Of a stretch of DNA of 64,000 nt, positions 8,599 to 22,998 are shown piece by piece (position 1 is the first letter of the stretch; every line of letters begins with the position of its first letter). The notes beneath the pieces were generated by a model that saw nothing but the letters and a program-made list of their open reading frames with translations, had not been told where the DNA came from and searched no databases. Made by a program: the position numbers and the translations under genes. The DNA is from Dechloromonas sp. UBA6271 (lineage in GTDB: Bacteria > Pseudomonadota > Gammaproteobacteria > Burkholderiales > Rhodocyclaceae): NCBI GenBank assembly GCA_002440665.1, contig DJUX01000036.1, positions 1 through 64,000 on the forward strand, written 5' to 3'.

Positions 8599-10119
8599 TC
8601 AACCCGGCTTGCGCTTTTCGGTCTTGCGCTCGCCGAGCAGGACAATTTCACCATCCGCCGACTGCTGTTCGAGGCGTACGGTGAAGCCCCACAGGTAGGC
8701 CATGTGTTCCAGCGCCACGTTGGACTGGGCCGACAGGGGTCGTCGTTGATGGACGAAATGGCGCAGGGTCAGCGACCGGTCGCCACGCAGATCGACATTC
8801 CAGACTTGGAGATTCGGATCACTGCTGCCCAGGTTGTACTGCTCGGCCAGATTCATGCGCAGTGCGCGGTAGCCCTGCTCGTTGTGGATGGCATCGACCT
8901 GCAACTTTGCCTTGCTGTCGTCGTCGAGTACCGCGAACAGGCGGAACTCGCGCATCAGGCGGGGCGACAGATACTGGGCGATGAAGCTTTCGTCCTTGAA
9001 GTTGCGCATAGCGAAATCGAAGGTTTCTCGCCAGTTGGAACCGGCGATATCGGGAAACCACTCCCGGTCCTCGTCGGTTGGCGTCTCGCAGATGCGCCGA
9101 ATGTCCCGCCACATGGCAAAGCCCAATGCATAGGGGTTGATGCCGGAATACCACCTGCTGCTATAGGGCGGCTGGTAGACCACATTGGTGTGCGATTGCA
9201 GGAACTCGAACATGAAGCCGTCGTTCACTCGCCCCTCGTCGTACAGCGTATTGAGCAGCGTGTAATGCCAGAAACAGGCCCAGCCTTCATTCATCACCTG
9301 GGTCTGTCGTTGCGGGTAAAAATACTGGCCGATTTTTCTGATGATGCGAACGACTTCCCGTTGCCAGGGTTCAAGCAAGGGTGCATTTTTTTCGATGAAG
9401 TAAAGCAGGTTTTCTTCCGGCTCCTCGGGAAAGCGCCTTTCCTCGGCGGCCTCCACCGCCGCATCGTGACGCGGCAGGGTGCGCCACAGATCGTTGACCT
9501 GGGCTTGCAGGTAGGCCTCACGTTCGCGCTGACGGTTTTTTTCCTTTTCCAGCGACAGCGGCGGCGAGCGCTTGTAGCGGTCGACGCCGAGATTGGAGAG
9601 GGCATGACAGGCGTCGATCAGTTGCTCGACATTTTCCAGGCCGTAGCGCTCCTCGCATTCGGCAATGTAGTTCCGGGCGAAGACCAGATAGTCGATGATG
9701 GCGTCGGCACTGGTCCATTGCTTGAACAGGTGGTTGCCCTTGAAGAAGGAGTTGTGGCCGTAGGCGGCATGAGCGATGACCAGCGCCTGCATGGTCAGCG
9801 TGTTTTCCTCCATCAGGTAGGCTATGCACGGGTCGGAATTGATGACGATCTCGTAGGCCAGCCCCATGTGGCCGCGCTTGTAGCGGTTCTCGGTTTCCAG
9901 GAAATGCTTGCCGAATGACCAGTGATGGTAATAGACCGGCATGCCGATGGCAGCGTAGGCGTCCATCATCTGCTCGGCAGTGATGATCTCGAGCTGGTGG
10001 CGATAGGTATCGAGGCCGTAATTTTTGGCGATGCGGCCGATTTCGGTGTCGTACTGGGCGATCGCCTCCAGCGTCCAGTCCGAGCCTTCGGCAATCAGGC
10101 GGGAGCGTTTTTTGCTCAT
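8599..10119 (-). CDS. SpoVR family protein
   Basis: 506-residue cytoplasmic protein of the SpoVR/YcgB family. Recognised by its overall sequence, with conserved stretches such as MPVYYHHWSFGKHF, AHAAYGHNSFFKGN and MNEGWACFWHY, and a C-terminal segment beginning near the LRGDRSLTLRH motif. In Bacillus the family is tied to spore cortex formation; in non-sporulating proteobacteria it is a stress or stationary-phase protein of unknown biochemistry. Its ATG overlaps the stop of the upstream DUF444 gene (ATGA). It is the last gene of the conserved prkA-yeaH-spoVR operon. Confidence 0.93.
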   Translation of the reverse strand: MSKKRSRLIAEGSDWTLEAIAQYDTEIGRIAKNYGLDTYRHQLEIITAEQMMDAYAAIGMPVYYHHWSFGKHFLETENRYKRGHMGLAYEIVINSDPCIAYLMEENTLTMQALVIAHAAYGHNSFFKGNHLFKQWTSADAIIDYLVFARNYIAECEERYGLENVEQLIDACHALSNLGVDRYKRSPPLSLEKEKNRQREREAYLQAQVNDLWRTLPRHDAAVEAAEERRFPEEPEENLLYFIEKNAPLLEPWQREVVRIIRKIGQYFYPQRQTQVMNEGWACFWHYTLLNTLYDEGRVNDGFMFEFLQSHTNVVYQPPYSSRWYSGINPYALGFAMWRDIRRICETPTDEDREWFPDIAGSNWRETFDFAMRNFKDESFIAQYLSPRLMREFRLFAVLDDDSKAKLQVDAIHNEQGYRALRMNLAEQYNLGSSDPNLQVWNVDLRGDRSLTLRHFVHQRRPLSAQSNVALEHMAYLWGFTVRLEQQSADGEIVLLGERKTEKRKPG

Positions 10120-11384
10120 GCTAGCCGCTTTCTGAACAGTTCGCGGAACACCGGGTAAATGTCGCTGGCCGCTCTAATGCGCTGCAAGGCAAACAGGCCG
10201 GCATGGGTGGTGGCCAGTTTTTCGTACTCATCCCAAAGATTTTGGGGTTCGCCTTCGGTGATCTCGATGTAGGCGAAATACTGGACCAGCGGCAGGATGG
10301 AATCGGCCAGCAGTTCGCGGCAATGTGGTGAATCGTCGTTCCAGTTATCGCCGTCGGACGCCTGTGCCCCGTAGATGTTCCAGGCGCTGCTCGCGTAGCG
10401 TTCGCCAATGACCTGCCGCATCAGCTTCAGCGCACTGGAAACGATGGTGCCGCCAGTTTCGCGGGAATGGAAGAAATCATCTTCATCGACCTCCTCAGCC
10501 GTCGTGTGATGGCGGATGAAGACCACCTCAATATGTTCATAACTGCGGTTGAGAAATAGGTAAAGCAGCATGAAGAAACGCTTGGCCATCTGCTTCTTTG
10601 CCTCGTCCATCGATCCGGAAACGTCCATCAGGCAGAACATTACCGCCTGCGTCGACGGCTGGGGAATGCGGATGCGGTTGCTGTAGCGCAGGTCGAACGG
10701 ATCGATGAAGGGAACCGCCTCACGTCGCGCCTTCAGACAGGCGATTTCGCGCTTCAGGCGATCGATCTCGGTTTCGTCCGGCACAGCTTCGTCAAGCGCC
10801 TGCTCCAGTTCGGCCTGCAGGCCGCGTAACCGCGTCGCATACGGTCCGCCCACCGCAACCCGCCGCCCGGCCGCCCCGTGCATGGTGCGGACCAGGTTGA
10901 TATTGGTCGGCACGCCGCTTTGCGTATAGCCGGCCCGCACCCGCTTGTATTCGTCAATGCGCGCCAGTTGCCGCTTGACGAGGTTGGGCAGGGCCAGTTC
11001 GTCGAAGAAGATATCGAGAAACTCGTCGCGGGTCAGCGTGAACACGAAATCGTCCAGTCCCTCGCCGTCCGGGCTCGCCTTGCCACCCTGGCCCGGAGCA
11101 TTTGGCGGCGGCCGATCCATTTCGTCGCCACTCTGGAAACGGTCGTTGCCCGGGTGCACCGATTCCCGCACGCCACCCTTGCCGTGGTGGAATTGCGGTT
11201 CGGAAATATCCTTGCCGGGAATGCCGATCTTTTCGCCGTTCTCCAGGTCGCGAATGCCGCGCTTGGCGATGGCATCGGACACCGCCTTGCGAATCTGCCC
11301 CTTGAAGCGGCGGATGAAGCGGCCCCGGTTGATCGAACTCTTGTTCCTGCTGTCCTGTCGGCGGTCGACAATGCGTACCGTCAT
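10116..11384 (-). CDS. YeaH/YhbH family (DUF444) protein with von Willebrand-like domain
   Basis: 422 residues. The C-terminal half holds a von Willebrand factor A-like fold with a MIDAS-type metal site, CLMDVSGSMDEAKKQM. The N-terminal part is highly charged (GRFIRRFKGQIRKAVSDAI). The family is encoded next to PrkA kinase in many proteobacteria and is thought to work with it during nutrient stress; its biochemical role is not known. The start at 11384 is supported by GGGAGG 8 bases upstream; an upstream ATG would add 11 residues without a ribosome binding site. It sits 48 bases after prkA and overlaps spoVR by 4 bases. Confidence 0.93.
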   Translation of the reverse strand: MTVRIVDRRQDSRNKSSINRGRFIRRFKGQIRKAVSDAIAKRGIRDLENGEKIGIPGKDISEPQFHHGKGGVRESVHPGNDRFQSGDEMDRPPPNAPGQGGKASPDGEGLDDFVFTLTRDEFLDIFFDELALPNLVKRQLARIDEYKRVRAGYTQSGVPTNINLVRTMHGAAGRRVAVGGPYATRLRGLQAELEQALDEAVPDETEIDRLKREIACLKARREAVPFIDPFDLRYSNRIRIPQPSTQAVMFCLMDVSGSMDEAKKQMAKRFFMLLYLFLNRSYEHIEVVFIRHHTTAEEVDEDDFFHSRETGGTIVSSALKLMRQVIGERYASSAWNIYGAQASDGDNWNDDSPHCRELLADSILPLVQYFAYIEITEGEPQNLWDEYEKLATTHAGLFALQRIRAASDIYPVFRELFRKRLA

Positions 11385-11432
11385 GCTGAACCTCCCGTGG
11401 CGGGCGGGGCGCGTCACCCCGCCCGCGGACTC

Positions 11433-13355
11433 TCACGACGACTTGCGTACCCGCAGGTACCACTCGCAAAGCAGACGCACCTGCTTCTCGGTGTAACCCT
11501 TGGTAATCATGCGGTTGACGAAATCCTGATGCTTTTTCTGCTCGTCGGCGCTGGCCTTGGTATTGAAGGAGATGACCGGCAGCAGTTCTTCGGTGTTGGA
11601 GAACATCTTTTTCTCGATCACCGCCCGCAGCTTTTCATACGAGATCCAGGCCGGATTCTTGCCGTCGTGCTTGGCGCGTGCCCGCAACACAAAGTTCACC
11701 ACTTCGTTGCGGAAATCCTTGGGATTGCTGATTCCGGCCGGCTTCTCAATCTTGTCGAGTTCATCGTTCAGCGCGCCGCGGTCGAGCATTTCGCCGGTGT
11801 TCGGATCGCGGAATTCCTGATCCTGAATCCAGAAGTCGGCATAGGTGACATAGCGGTCAAAGATGTTCTGCCCGTACTCGGAATAGCTTTCAAGGTAGGC
11901 GGTCTGGATCTCCTTGCCGATGAATTCGGCGTAACGCGGACTGAGGAATTCCTTCAGGTAACGCAGGTAACGCTCCTCGACTTCTGGGGGGTATTGTTCC
12001 TGTTCGATCTGCTGTTCCAGTACGTACATCAGGTGCACCGGATTGGCCGCCACTTCGCGATGGTCGAAATTGAACACCTTGGACAGTATCTTGAAGGCAA
12101 AGCGGGTGGATAACCCGGTCATCCCCTCGTCGACCCCGGCGAAGTCGCGATACTCCTGATAGCTCTTGGCCTTGGGATCGGTGTCCTTGAGGTTCTCGCC
12201 GTCGTAGATCCGCATCTTGCTGAAGATGCTGGAATTTTCCGGTTCCTTGAGACGTGACAGCACCGAGAACTGCGCCATCATGAGCAGCGTGTCGGGGGCG
12301 CACGGCGCCTTCGACAGCGAGGAATTGATCAGCAGTTTCTCGTAAATGTGCATCTCGTCGGTCACCCGCAGGCAGTACGGCACCTTGACGATGTAGATAC
12401 GGTCGAGGAAGGCCTCGTTGTTGCGGTTGTTCTTGAAAGTCAGCCATTCCGCCTCGTTGGAGTGAGCCAGCACCATGCCGTCGAAAGGAATCGCGCCGAA
12501 ACCTTCGGTACCCTTGTAGTTCTGTTCCTGAGTCGCAGTCAGCAAGGGGTGCAACACCTTGATTGGCGCCTTGAACATTTCGACGAACTCAAGGAGCCCC
12601 CGGTTGGCCAGGCACAGGCCGCCGGAGTACGAGTAGGCGTCCGGATCGTTCTGCGAATAGGTTTCCAGCTTGCGGATATCGATCTTGCCGACCAGCGAGG
12701 AGATGTCCTGGTTGTTCTCGTCGCCCGGCTCGGTTTTCGACACGGCGATTTGCGACAGTACCGAAGGACACAGCTTGACCACCCGGAAGCGGCTGATGTC
12801 GCCGCCGAATTCATGCAGCCGCTTGACTGCCCACGGGCTCATGATGGTGCCTAGGTAGCGGCGCGGAATGCCGTAGTCCTCCTCGAGAATCGGCCCGTCT
12901 TCCATGACGTTGAACAGACTCAGCGGCGACTCGTGGATCGGCGACCCCTTGATCGCGTAGAACGGCACCTTTTCGATCAGGTACTTCAGCCGCTCAGCCA
13001 GCGAGGACTTGCCACCACCGACCGGGCCAAGCAGGTAAAGGATCTGTTTCTTCTCTTCCAGCCCCTGTGCGGCATGGCGGAAGTAGGAGACGATGTGCTC
13101 GATCACCTCTTCCATGCCGTAAAACTCGCGAAAGGCCGGATAGAGCTTGAGCATCTTGTTAGCGAAAATGCGTGAGCGACGGGAATCGGTCCGGGTATCG
13201 ACCAGTTCCGGCTCGCCGATCGCCAAGAGCATGCGTTCGGCAACGCTGGCGTAAGCCTTGGGGTCACTTTTGCAGATATCCAGGTATTCCTGGATCGACA
13301 TTTCCTCTTCCTGCTGGGCCTCGTAACGATTCTGGTAGCGGGTGAGTATCGACAT
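11433..13355 (-). CDS. prkA: PrkA family serine protein kinase
   Basis: 640-residue AAA-like protein kinase. The N-terminal AAA region has the P-loop LLGPVGGGKSSLAERLKY; the C-terminal PrkA domain follows the VPYCLRVTDEMHIYEKL region. In enteric bacteria its homologue YeaG is a serine kinase induced by stationary phase and nitrogen starvation. The start at 13355 has an excellent AGGAGG Shine-Dalgarno; the open frame extends 48 codons further upstream but without family similarity. First gene of the prkA-yeaH-spoVR operon. The 77 bases between it and the decayed aminotransferase gene should hold the promoter, but I could not assign boxes. Confidence 0.94.
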   Translation of the reverse strand: MSILTRYQNRYEAQQEEEMSIQEYLDICKSDPKAYASVAERMLLAIGEPELVDTRTDSRRSRIFANKMLKLYPAFREFYGMEEVIEHIVSYFRHAAQGLEEKKQILYLLGPVGGGKSSLAERLKYLIEKVPFYAIKGSPIHESPLSLFNVMEDGPILEEDYGIPRRYLGTIMSPWAVKRLHEFGGDISRFRVVKLCPSVLSQIAVSKTEPGDENNQDISSLVGKIDIRKLETYSQNDPDAYSYSGGLCLANRGLLEFVEMFKAPIKVLHPLLTATQEQNYKGTEGFGAIPFDGMVLAHSNEAEWLTFKNNRNNEAFLDRIYIVKVPYCLRVTDEMHIYEKLLINSSLSKAPCAPDTLLMMAQFSVLSRLKEPENSSIFSKMRIYDGENLKDTDPKAKSYQEYRDFAGVDEGMTGLSTRFAFKILSKVFNFDHREVAANPVHLMYVLEQQIEQEQYPPEVEERYLRYLKEFLSPRYAEFIGKEIQTAYLESYSEYGQNIFDRYVTYADFWIQDQEFRDPNTGEMLDRGALNDELDKIEKPAGISNPKDFRNEVVNFVLRARAKHDGKNPAWISYEKLRAVIEKKMFSNTEELLPVISFNTKASADEQKKHQDFVNRMITKGYTEKQVRLLCEWYLRVRKSS

Positions 13356-13432
13356 GGCTGCCTCCTCTTTCAGGTGTGCGGTGACTGCTAGGTTTTCCCT
13401 TGTATTATTAACGGCTCTCCTGGCCGATTGGT

Positions 13433-14595
13433 TTATGCCGCCAGTTGCGGGCGGTGCCTGAATTCGTCCAATGCCTCGGCTATCCGGCCGACGCCCCATT
13501 CCAGTTCCTCGCGACTGATGATCAAGGGGGGCGCCAACCGCAACACCGTGTTGTGCGTATCCTTGGTCAACACGCCGTAGCCGAGCAATGCTTCAGCCAA
13601 CGCACGGGCGTCGCCTTGTTGCGGGTCGAGTTCGATGTCGGCAAACAAGCCCCGCCCGCGCACGGCCCAGATCATCGGCGACCTCTCCTTCAGTTGGTGC
13701 AGCCGTGCGAGCAAAAGTTCGCCCAATACAGCGGAATTTTTTATCAACCCTTCTTCTTCCAGTAGATCGAGGGCGGTCAACGCGACCTGACAGGCCAGCG
13801 GATTGCCGCCGAAGGTCGAGCCATGATCACCTGGCGAGAACTCCTGCATCACCGCCTCGTCGGCCAGAAAGGCCGAGACGGGCAGCAGGCCGCCACCGAG
13901 CGCCTTGCCGAGAATCACGCCATCCGGGCGCACGCCGTCGTGCCGCCTGCAAATTGCCGCAGAGGCAGCCAGATAGCCGGGCGGCGGCACAACGATGCCC
14001 CCTCGCCCTGAATCGGCTCGACCAGAAAGCCCGCCGTATTCGGCGTGATCGCTGCCGCCAGTGCCGCCGCGTCACCATAGGGGATACGCTTCAGGCCCGC
14101 CGGGAACGGAGCGAAGCCGTCACGGTACTGCGGATCGGACGACAGACCGGCGATGGCAATGGAGCGACCGTGGAAATTGCCGTCGCAGGCGATGATTTCG
14201 GCATGGTCGTGGGGCACTCCCCTGACCTTGTAGGCCCATTTGCGTGAGGCCTTGAGCGCGGTTTCAACCGTTTCCAGCCCCGTATTGACCGGCAACACCC
14301 GATCGTAACCGGTAAGCAGCGCCAGACGTCACAACAGCAGGGGCAGGCGGTCGTTGGCACAGGCCCGCGAGGTCACCGCCAGGCGGGACGCCTGCCCGGC
14401 CAGCGCAGCGACTAGACGCGGATGCGCATGGCCGAAGCTGGTCGCCGAATAGGCGGACATCAGATCGAGATAGCGGCGACCTTCGACATCGGTAACCCAG
14501 TAGCCATGCCCTTCGTGCAACACGACCGACAATGGCGCATAGTTTTTGGCGCCAAAATCTGCTTCCCAGCGCCGCAAGGTGCCGCTGTCCGGTAC
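13433..14595 (-). pseudogene. rocD: Ornithine aminotransferase, disrupted
   Basis: Remnant of a pyridoxal-phosphate ornithine delta-aminotransferase, readable in pieces. The N-terminal piece (FGAKNYAPLSVVLHEGHG, then FGHAHPR) is in frame to an in-frame TGA at 14329-14331. The same frame resumes with LALLTGYDRVLPVNTG and runs to VEPIQGEG. There the frame shifts at a run of five G (minus strand, 13998-14002) where six would restore the GEGGIVVPPPGYLA reading. The last piece contains the PLP lysine motif ILGKALGGG and FGGNPLA. Between AICRR and HDGVRPDG (near 13942) the segment of about 20 residues that normally holds the DEVQTG motif is missing. That motif includes the aspartate contacting the cofactor ring, so the enzyme should be dead even if the frameshift and stop were sequencing errors. 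The reading runs on from the arginase remnant without a stop between them. Confidence 0.85.
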
Positions 14596-15452
14596 CGAGG
14601 CCGCATCCAGCAGATCAAGAATCAGCCGGGCCGTACGCCCATCCGGGTCAGCGGCCGGATTGTGTTCGGTGATTTCCAGCCCGACACAGTTGCATTCCCG
14701 CAAGGCGCCGCGCATGGCGAGATTAAGCGAGACTGGGAGCAGCTCCTCCGATAACCGAGGTGGATACCCCGGGGGCAACCTCGGGATCGATTGCGTCGAG
14801 GTCGATACTGATGCCCCAAGGTCCGTTGCCGACGATGCGCAAGGCCTCGGCATATACCTCGGCCAATCCGCGTTCGGAGATATCGCCCATGGCGAAAACC
14901 CCGACACCCATTACCGCCAGGTTGCTCGACCTCTGCCGGCTCATAGCTGTACACGCCGATAACGACCGTCCGTGTCGGATTGAGGACCGGTCCCGGTATA
15001 TCCACCATGGCTGGATCGCCCAAGCCGAGCAGCGCCGCCAGGGGCATGCCATGTGCGTTGCCTGACGGACTGGTTGCACGTATATGCGCGTCGAGATGCG
15101 CATCGATACAGATCAAGCCCGGCGCCTCACCCAGGGCACAACCGATGCCCCGCCAGTTGCCGGTCGCCATCGAATGGTCGCCACCGATGATCAACGGACG
15201 GTCGCCGGCAAGAATGGCCGCAGCCGTGGCATCGGCGAGATCGCGCAGAAGGATGCCCAATGCTGCGGTCGACGGCTCTGGCACAGCCATTTCCCGCCAT
15301 TCCGCGGCAAGGCCGTTATGGCGGAGAACCGAGGGCGGACCAGCCTGTCGTAGGACTTCTAGAGCACGCTCGCAACCGGAAAAAGGAGCGCCGAAACGAC
15401 TGGCCACCCCAATGCAACGCACCGTCGGGCTCAGGGAGATAAGCCAGCGCAT
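14596..15452 (-). pseudogene. rocF: Arginase, frameshifted
   Basis: Arginase/agmatinase-fold hydrolase that would turn arginine into ornithine and urea. It starts at the ATG at 15452 (MRWLISLS; purine-rich GGAAAGGGGG upstream). The metal-binding motifs are all present but lie in different frames: GGDHSMATG and CIDAHLDAH in the first, ISIDLDAIDPEVAPG in a second, and the C-terminal helices (LNLAMRGALREC to ARLILDLLDAAS) in a third. The first frame change lies within about 14921-14930, the second within about 14735-14752. The C-terminus continues directly into the ornithine aminotransferase remnant, so the pair may once have been a two-domain arginase-aminotransferase, or a stop codon may have been lost. 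Downstream lesions in the aminotransferase support real decay rather than isolated read errors. Confidence 0.82.
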
Positions 15453-15559
15453 GATGCGCCCCCTTTCCACCAACCGGAATTCCCACGCTTCGCCCGTTTG
15501 ACTGCCTCCGTGTCACCGGGTTCGTGCGACTTCACCTATAGCGAGCTCCGCATAAAGTG

Positions 15560-15599
15560 AAAAAGCCCCGCCGGTATTGCTACTTGGTGGGGCCTTTTT
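15560..15599. terminator. Terminator between gltD and the arginase remnant
   Basis: Hairpin AAAAAGCCCCGCC ... GGTGGGGCCTTTTT with a 13-base loop, flanked by A and T runs. It lies 14 bases past the gltD stop and can act on the minus strand for gltBD. Confidence 0.75.
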
Positions 15600-15613
15600 G
15601 GGTGCCTTGCGGC

Positions 15614-17079
15614 TTACCGCGGCAGCGTCGTACTACCCATCAGGAAGTTATCGACTTCGCGGGCAGCCTGACGACCTTCGCGGATCGCCCAGACGACGAG
15701 CGACTGACCACGACGGACGTCACCGGCAGCAAAGACCTTGGCGATATTCGTCGCATAGCAGCCTTCACCGTCGGTCGTCGCCTTGGCGTTGCCACGGTTG
15801 TCCTTCTCGACACCAAAGGCTTCGAGCAGACTGCCGACCGGATTGGTAAAGCCCATGGCCAGGAAGACGAGATCAGCCGGTAATTCGAATTCCGAACCGG
15901 CGACTTCGATCATCTTGCCGTCCTTCCATTCGACACGGACCGCCTTGAGCGCCTTGACGTTGCCCTTGCCGTCATCGACCAGCGCCTTGGTGGCCACCGC
16001 GAAATCGCGGGAGCAACCTTCGTCGTGTGACGACGAGGTGCGCAGCTTGTACGGCCAGTACGGCCAGGTCAGCGCCTTGTTTTCCTCTTCCGGCGGCATC
16101 GGCATCAGTTCGAACTGGGTCACCGACGCAGCACCATGACGGTTGGAGGTACCGACGCAATCGGAACCGGTATCGCCACCGCCGATCACGATGACGTGCT
16201 TGCCCTTGGCGTTGATCGGATTTTTCTTGCCCGCCTGAACTTCCTTGTTCTGCGGGATCAGGAACTCCAGCGCCGCATAGGTGCCCTTCAATTCACGGCC
16301 GGGAACCGGCAGGTCGCGCGGCACTTCGGAACCGGCGGCGAGTATCACCGCGTCGAACTCCTGACGCAACTGGTCTGCCGAGACGAACTCGGTCGCGTCG
16401 CTGCTGATACCGGACGGCAACTCCTTGCTGCCGACGACAACCTTGGTCTTGAAGGTGACGCCTTCGGCTTCCATCTGGGCCACGCGCCGGTCGACCACGG
16501 CTTTTTCCATCTTGAAATCCGGGATGCCGTAGGCGAGCAAGCCACCGAGACGGTCGCTCTTCTCGAACACCGTCACCGCATGGCCAACACGCGCGAGCTG
16601 CTGGGCCGCCGCCAGACCGGCCGGACCGGAACCGACGATGGCAACCTTCTTGCCGGTCTTGCTCTTCGGCGGTTGTGGCACGACCCAACCCGATTCCCAG
16701 CCCTTGTCGATGATGAAGTGTTCGATCGACTTGATGCCCACCGGCGCAGCGTTGATGCCCAGCGTGCAGGCCGCTTCGCAAGGCGCCGGACAGATGCGGC
16801 CGGTGAAATCCGGGAAGTTGTTGGTCGAGTGCAGCACTTCCAGGGCCTGTTTCCAGTTGCCGCGGTAAACCAGGTCATTCCAGTCGGGAATGATGTTGTT
16901 CACCGGGCAGCCGTTGTTGCAGAACGGAATGCCGCAATCCATGCAGCGTGCACCCTGAATCTTGGCATCCTCGTCGTTCAGCGTATGCACGAACTCCTTG
17001 TAATGCTTCAGGCGTTGTTCAACCGGGTCGTAGGCCTCGTTGAGGCGTTCGAACTCCATGAATCCGGTCGGCTTGCCCA

Positions 17080-17080
<1 letters not shown>
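15614..17080 (-). CDS. gltD: Glutamate synthase (NADPH) small subunit
   Basis: Beta subunit of GOGAT: takes electrons from NADPH through FAD and passes them to the large subunit. 488 residues. The N-terminal cysteine clusters CMDCGIPFCNNGC and CPAPCEAAC bind 4Fe-4S centres. FAD- and NADPH-binding glycine motifs follow (VGSGPAGLAAA and IGGGDTGSDC). The start at 17080 is set by family alignment (MGKPTGFMEF) and by the TAATG overlap with the gltB stop, with GGAGG upstream. Cotranscribed with gltB. Main route of glutamate synthesis from glutamine and 2-oxoglutarate under low ammonium. Confidence 0.96.
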
Positions 17081-21714
<4,634 letters not shown>

Positions 21715-21766
21715 CACACTCGTTCCTTCAAAAAACTCGGCCAATGAAAACAAGGACCAAAGGTAG

Positions 21767-21796
21767 AAAAAACCGGCTTCCCGATACGCTAGCCGG
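21767..21796 (-). terminator. Terminator after aroB
   Basis: On the minus strand CCGGCT and AGCCGG form a 6-bp stem with a 12-base loop followed by six T. It lies between the aroB stop and the gltB start and would separate the two units. Confidence 0.55.
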
Positions 21797-21903
21797 CTTG
21801 TACGAAAATTCGGGGCGACCGCAGAATATACCGCCAAACCCCTGTCAATTCAAGATGCTGCGACGCACCAATGCGGTTCTTCCGCGGCCCCGACACTCCC
21901 CTT

Positions 21904-22998
21904 TCAGGTGCATCTGGCCTCAATTGCCGCCACGATCATCGCTTCGCTTGCCACATCTGAAACCACCGCGTTTCCGATCGCTTTGAGCAATACCAGACGC
22001 AGCTTGCCGTCCTGTACCTTCTTGTCGTGGCGCATCAACTCCATATAACGTGTCGCGCCAAGAGGTGCGCCAAAAATCGGCAGTCCGCAACGCACAAACA
22101 ATCTTTCGATTCGCAACACCGCTGCGGCGTCAAGCCAACCCAGGCGCTGCGACAACTCGGCAGCAATTAACGTGCCGGCCGCAATCGCCTCACCATGCAG
22201 CCATTCGCCATAGCCAAGACCGGTTTCGATGGCATGCCCAAAGGTATGGCCGAGATTGAGCAATGCGCGCTCCCCGGTTTCGCGCTCGTCGGCAGCGACC
22301 ACTTCAGCCTTATTGGCGCACGAACGATGAACTGCGTAGGCCAGCGCATCCTCGTCTTTTGCCAGCAGTTTTTCGATGTTCGCTTCCAGCCAGACGAAAA
22401 ATTCCGGATCGCGAATCAGGCCATATTTGATGACTTCAGCCAGGCCGGCACGCAACTCGCGATCGGGCAAGGTATCAAGGGTGGCAATGTCGGCCAGCAC
22501 AAGCTGCGGCTGATAAAACGCGCCGATCATGTTCTTGCCCAGCGGATGATTGATGGCCGTCTTGCCGCCGACCGACGAGTCGACAAGCGAGAGCAGCGTC
22601 GTCGGCACCTGGATGAACGGCATGCCGCGCTGGTAGCAGGCGGCGGCAAAACCACCCATGTCGCCAATGACGCCACCGCCGAGGGCAATCAGCGTTGTGC
22701 TGCGCTCACAATGGGCGCCGAGCAGCGCATCGAAGATCAGATTGAGAGTTTCCCAATTCTTGTACATCTCGCCATCAGGGAGGATTACCGGCAAGACTGA
22801 AATTCCGGCTTTTTCGAGGGTCGACCGCAACAGGTCAAGATAAAGAGGGGCGACCGTCGTGTTGCTGACGATCACGGCCTTCTTCTGCTTCAGATGCGGC
22901 ATCAGCAGATCGGCAGAGGTCAGCACCCCACAACCAATATGGATAGGATAGGAACGCTCGGCCAGGGCGACCGTCAGTGTCTGAATCACGTTTTGCAT
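21904..22998 (-). CDS. aroB: 3-dehydroquinate synthase
   Basis: Second step of the shikimate pathway: closes DAHP to 3-dehydroquinate using NAD and a divalent metal. 364 residues, usual length. Seen are the NAD-binding GGGVIGDMGGFAAACYQRG, the metal-binding histidines in LNLGHTFGHAIE and the glutamate in EVIKYGLI. The ATG at 22998 overlaps the end of aroK by 13 bases, so the pair is cotranscribed. A copy of the dispersed repeat (22799-22831) lies in the coding sequence and is read as LLRSTLEKAGIS, a stretch compatible with the fold. Confidence 0.96.
   Translation of the reverse strand: MQNVIQTLTVALAERSYPIHIGCGVLTSADLLMPHLKQKKAVIVSNTTVAPLYLDLLRSTLEKAGISVLPVILPDGEMYKNWETLNLIFDALLGAHCERSTTLIALGGGVIGDMGGFAAACYQRGMPFIQVPTTLLSLVDSSVGGKTAINHPLGKNMIGAFYQPQLVLADIATLDTLPDRELRAGLAEVIKYGLIRDPEFFVWLEANIEKLLAKDEDALAYAVHRSCANKAEVVAADERETGERALLNLGHTFGHAIETGLGYGEWLHGEAIAAGTLIAAELSQRLGWLDAAAVLRIERLFVRCGLPIFGAPLGATRYMELMRHDKKVQDGKLRLVLLKAIGNAVVSDVASEAMIVAAIEARCT
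22799..22831 (-). repeat. Dispersed repeat copy inside aroB
   Basis: Minus-strand GTTGCGGTCGAC (22820-22831) followed by CCTCGAAAAAGCCGGAATTT. It lies in the coding sequence and is read through in frame. Confidence 0.65.

Noticed and set aside
15264..15273. Full dispersed-repeat copy in the arginase remnant
   Set aside because: Only TGCGGTCGACGGC matches; the A-rich tail is absent, so it is counted as a core match at most.
13433..15452. A functional bifunctional arginase-aminotransferase enzyme
   Set aside because: The reading needs several frame changes, passes an in-frame stop and lacks the DEVQTG segment, so a working enzyme is not credible as sequenced.
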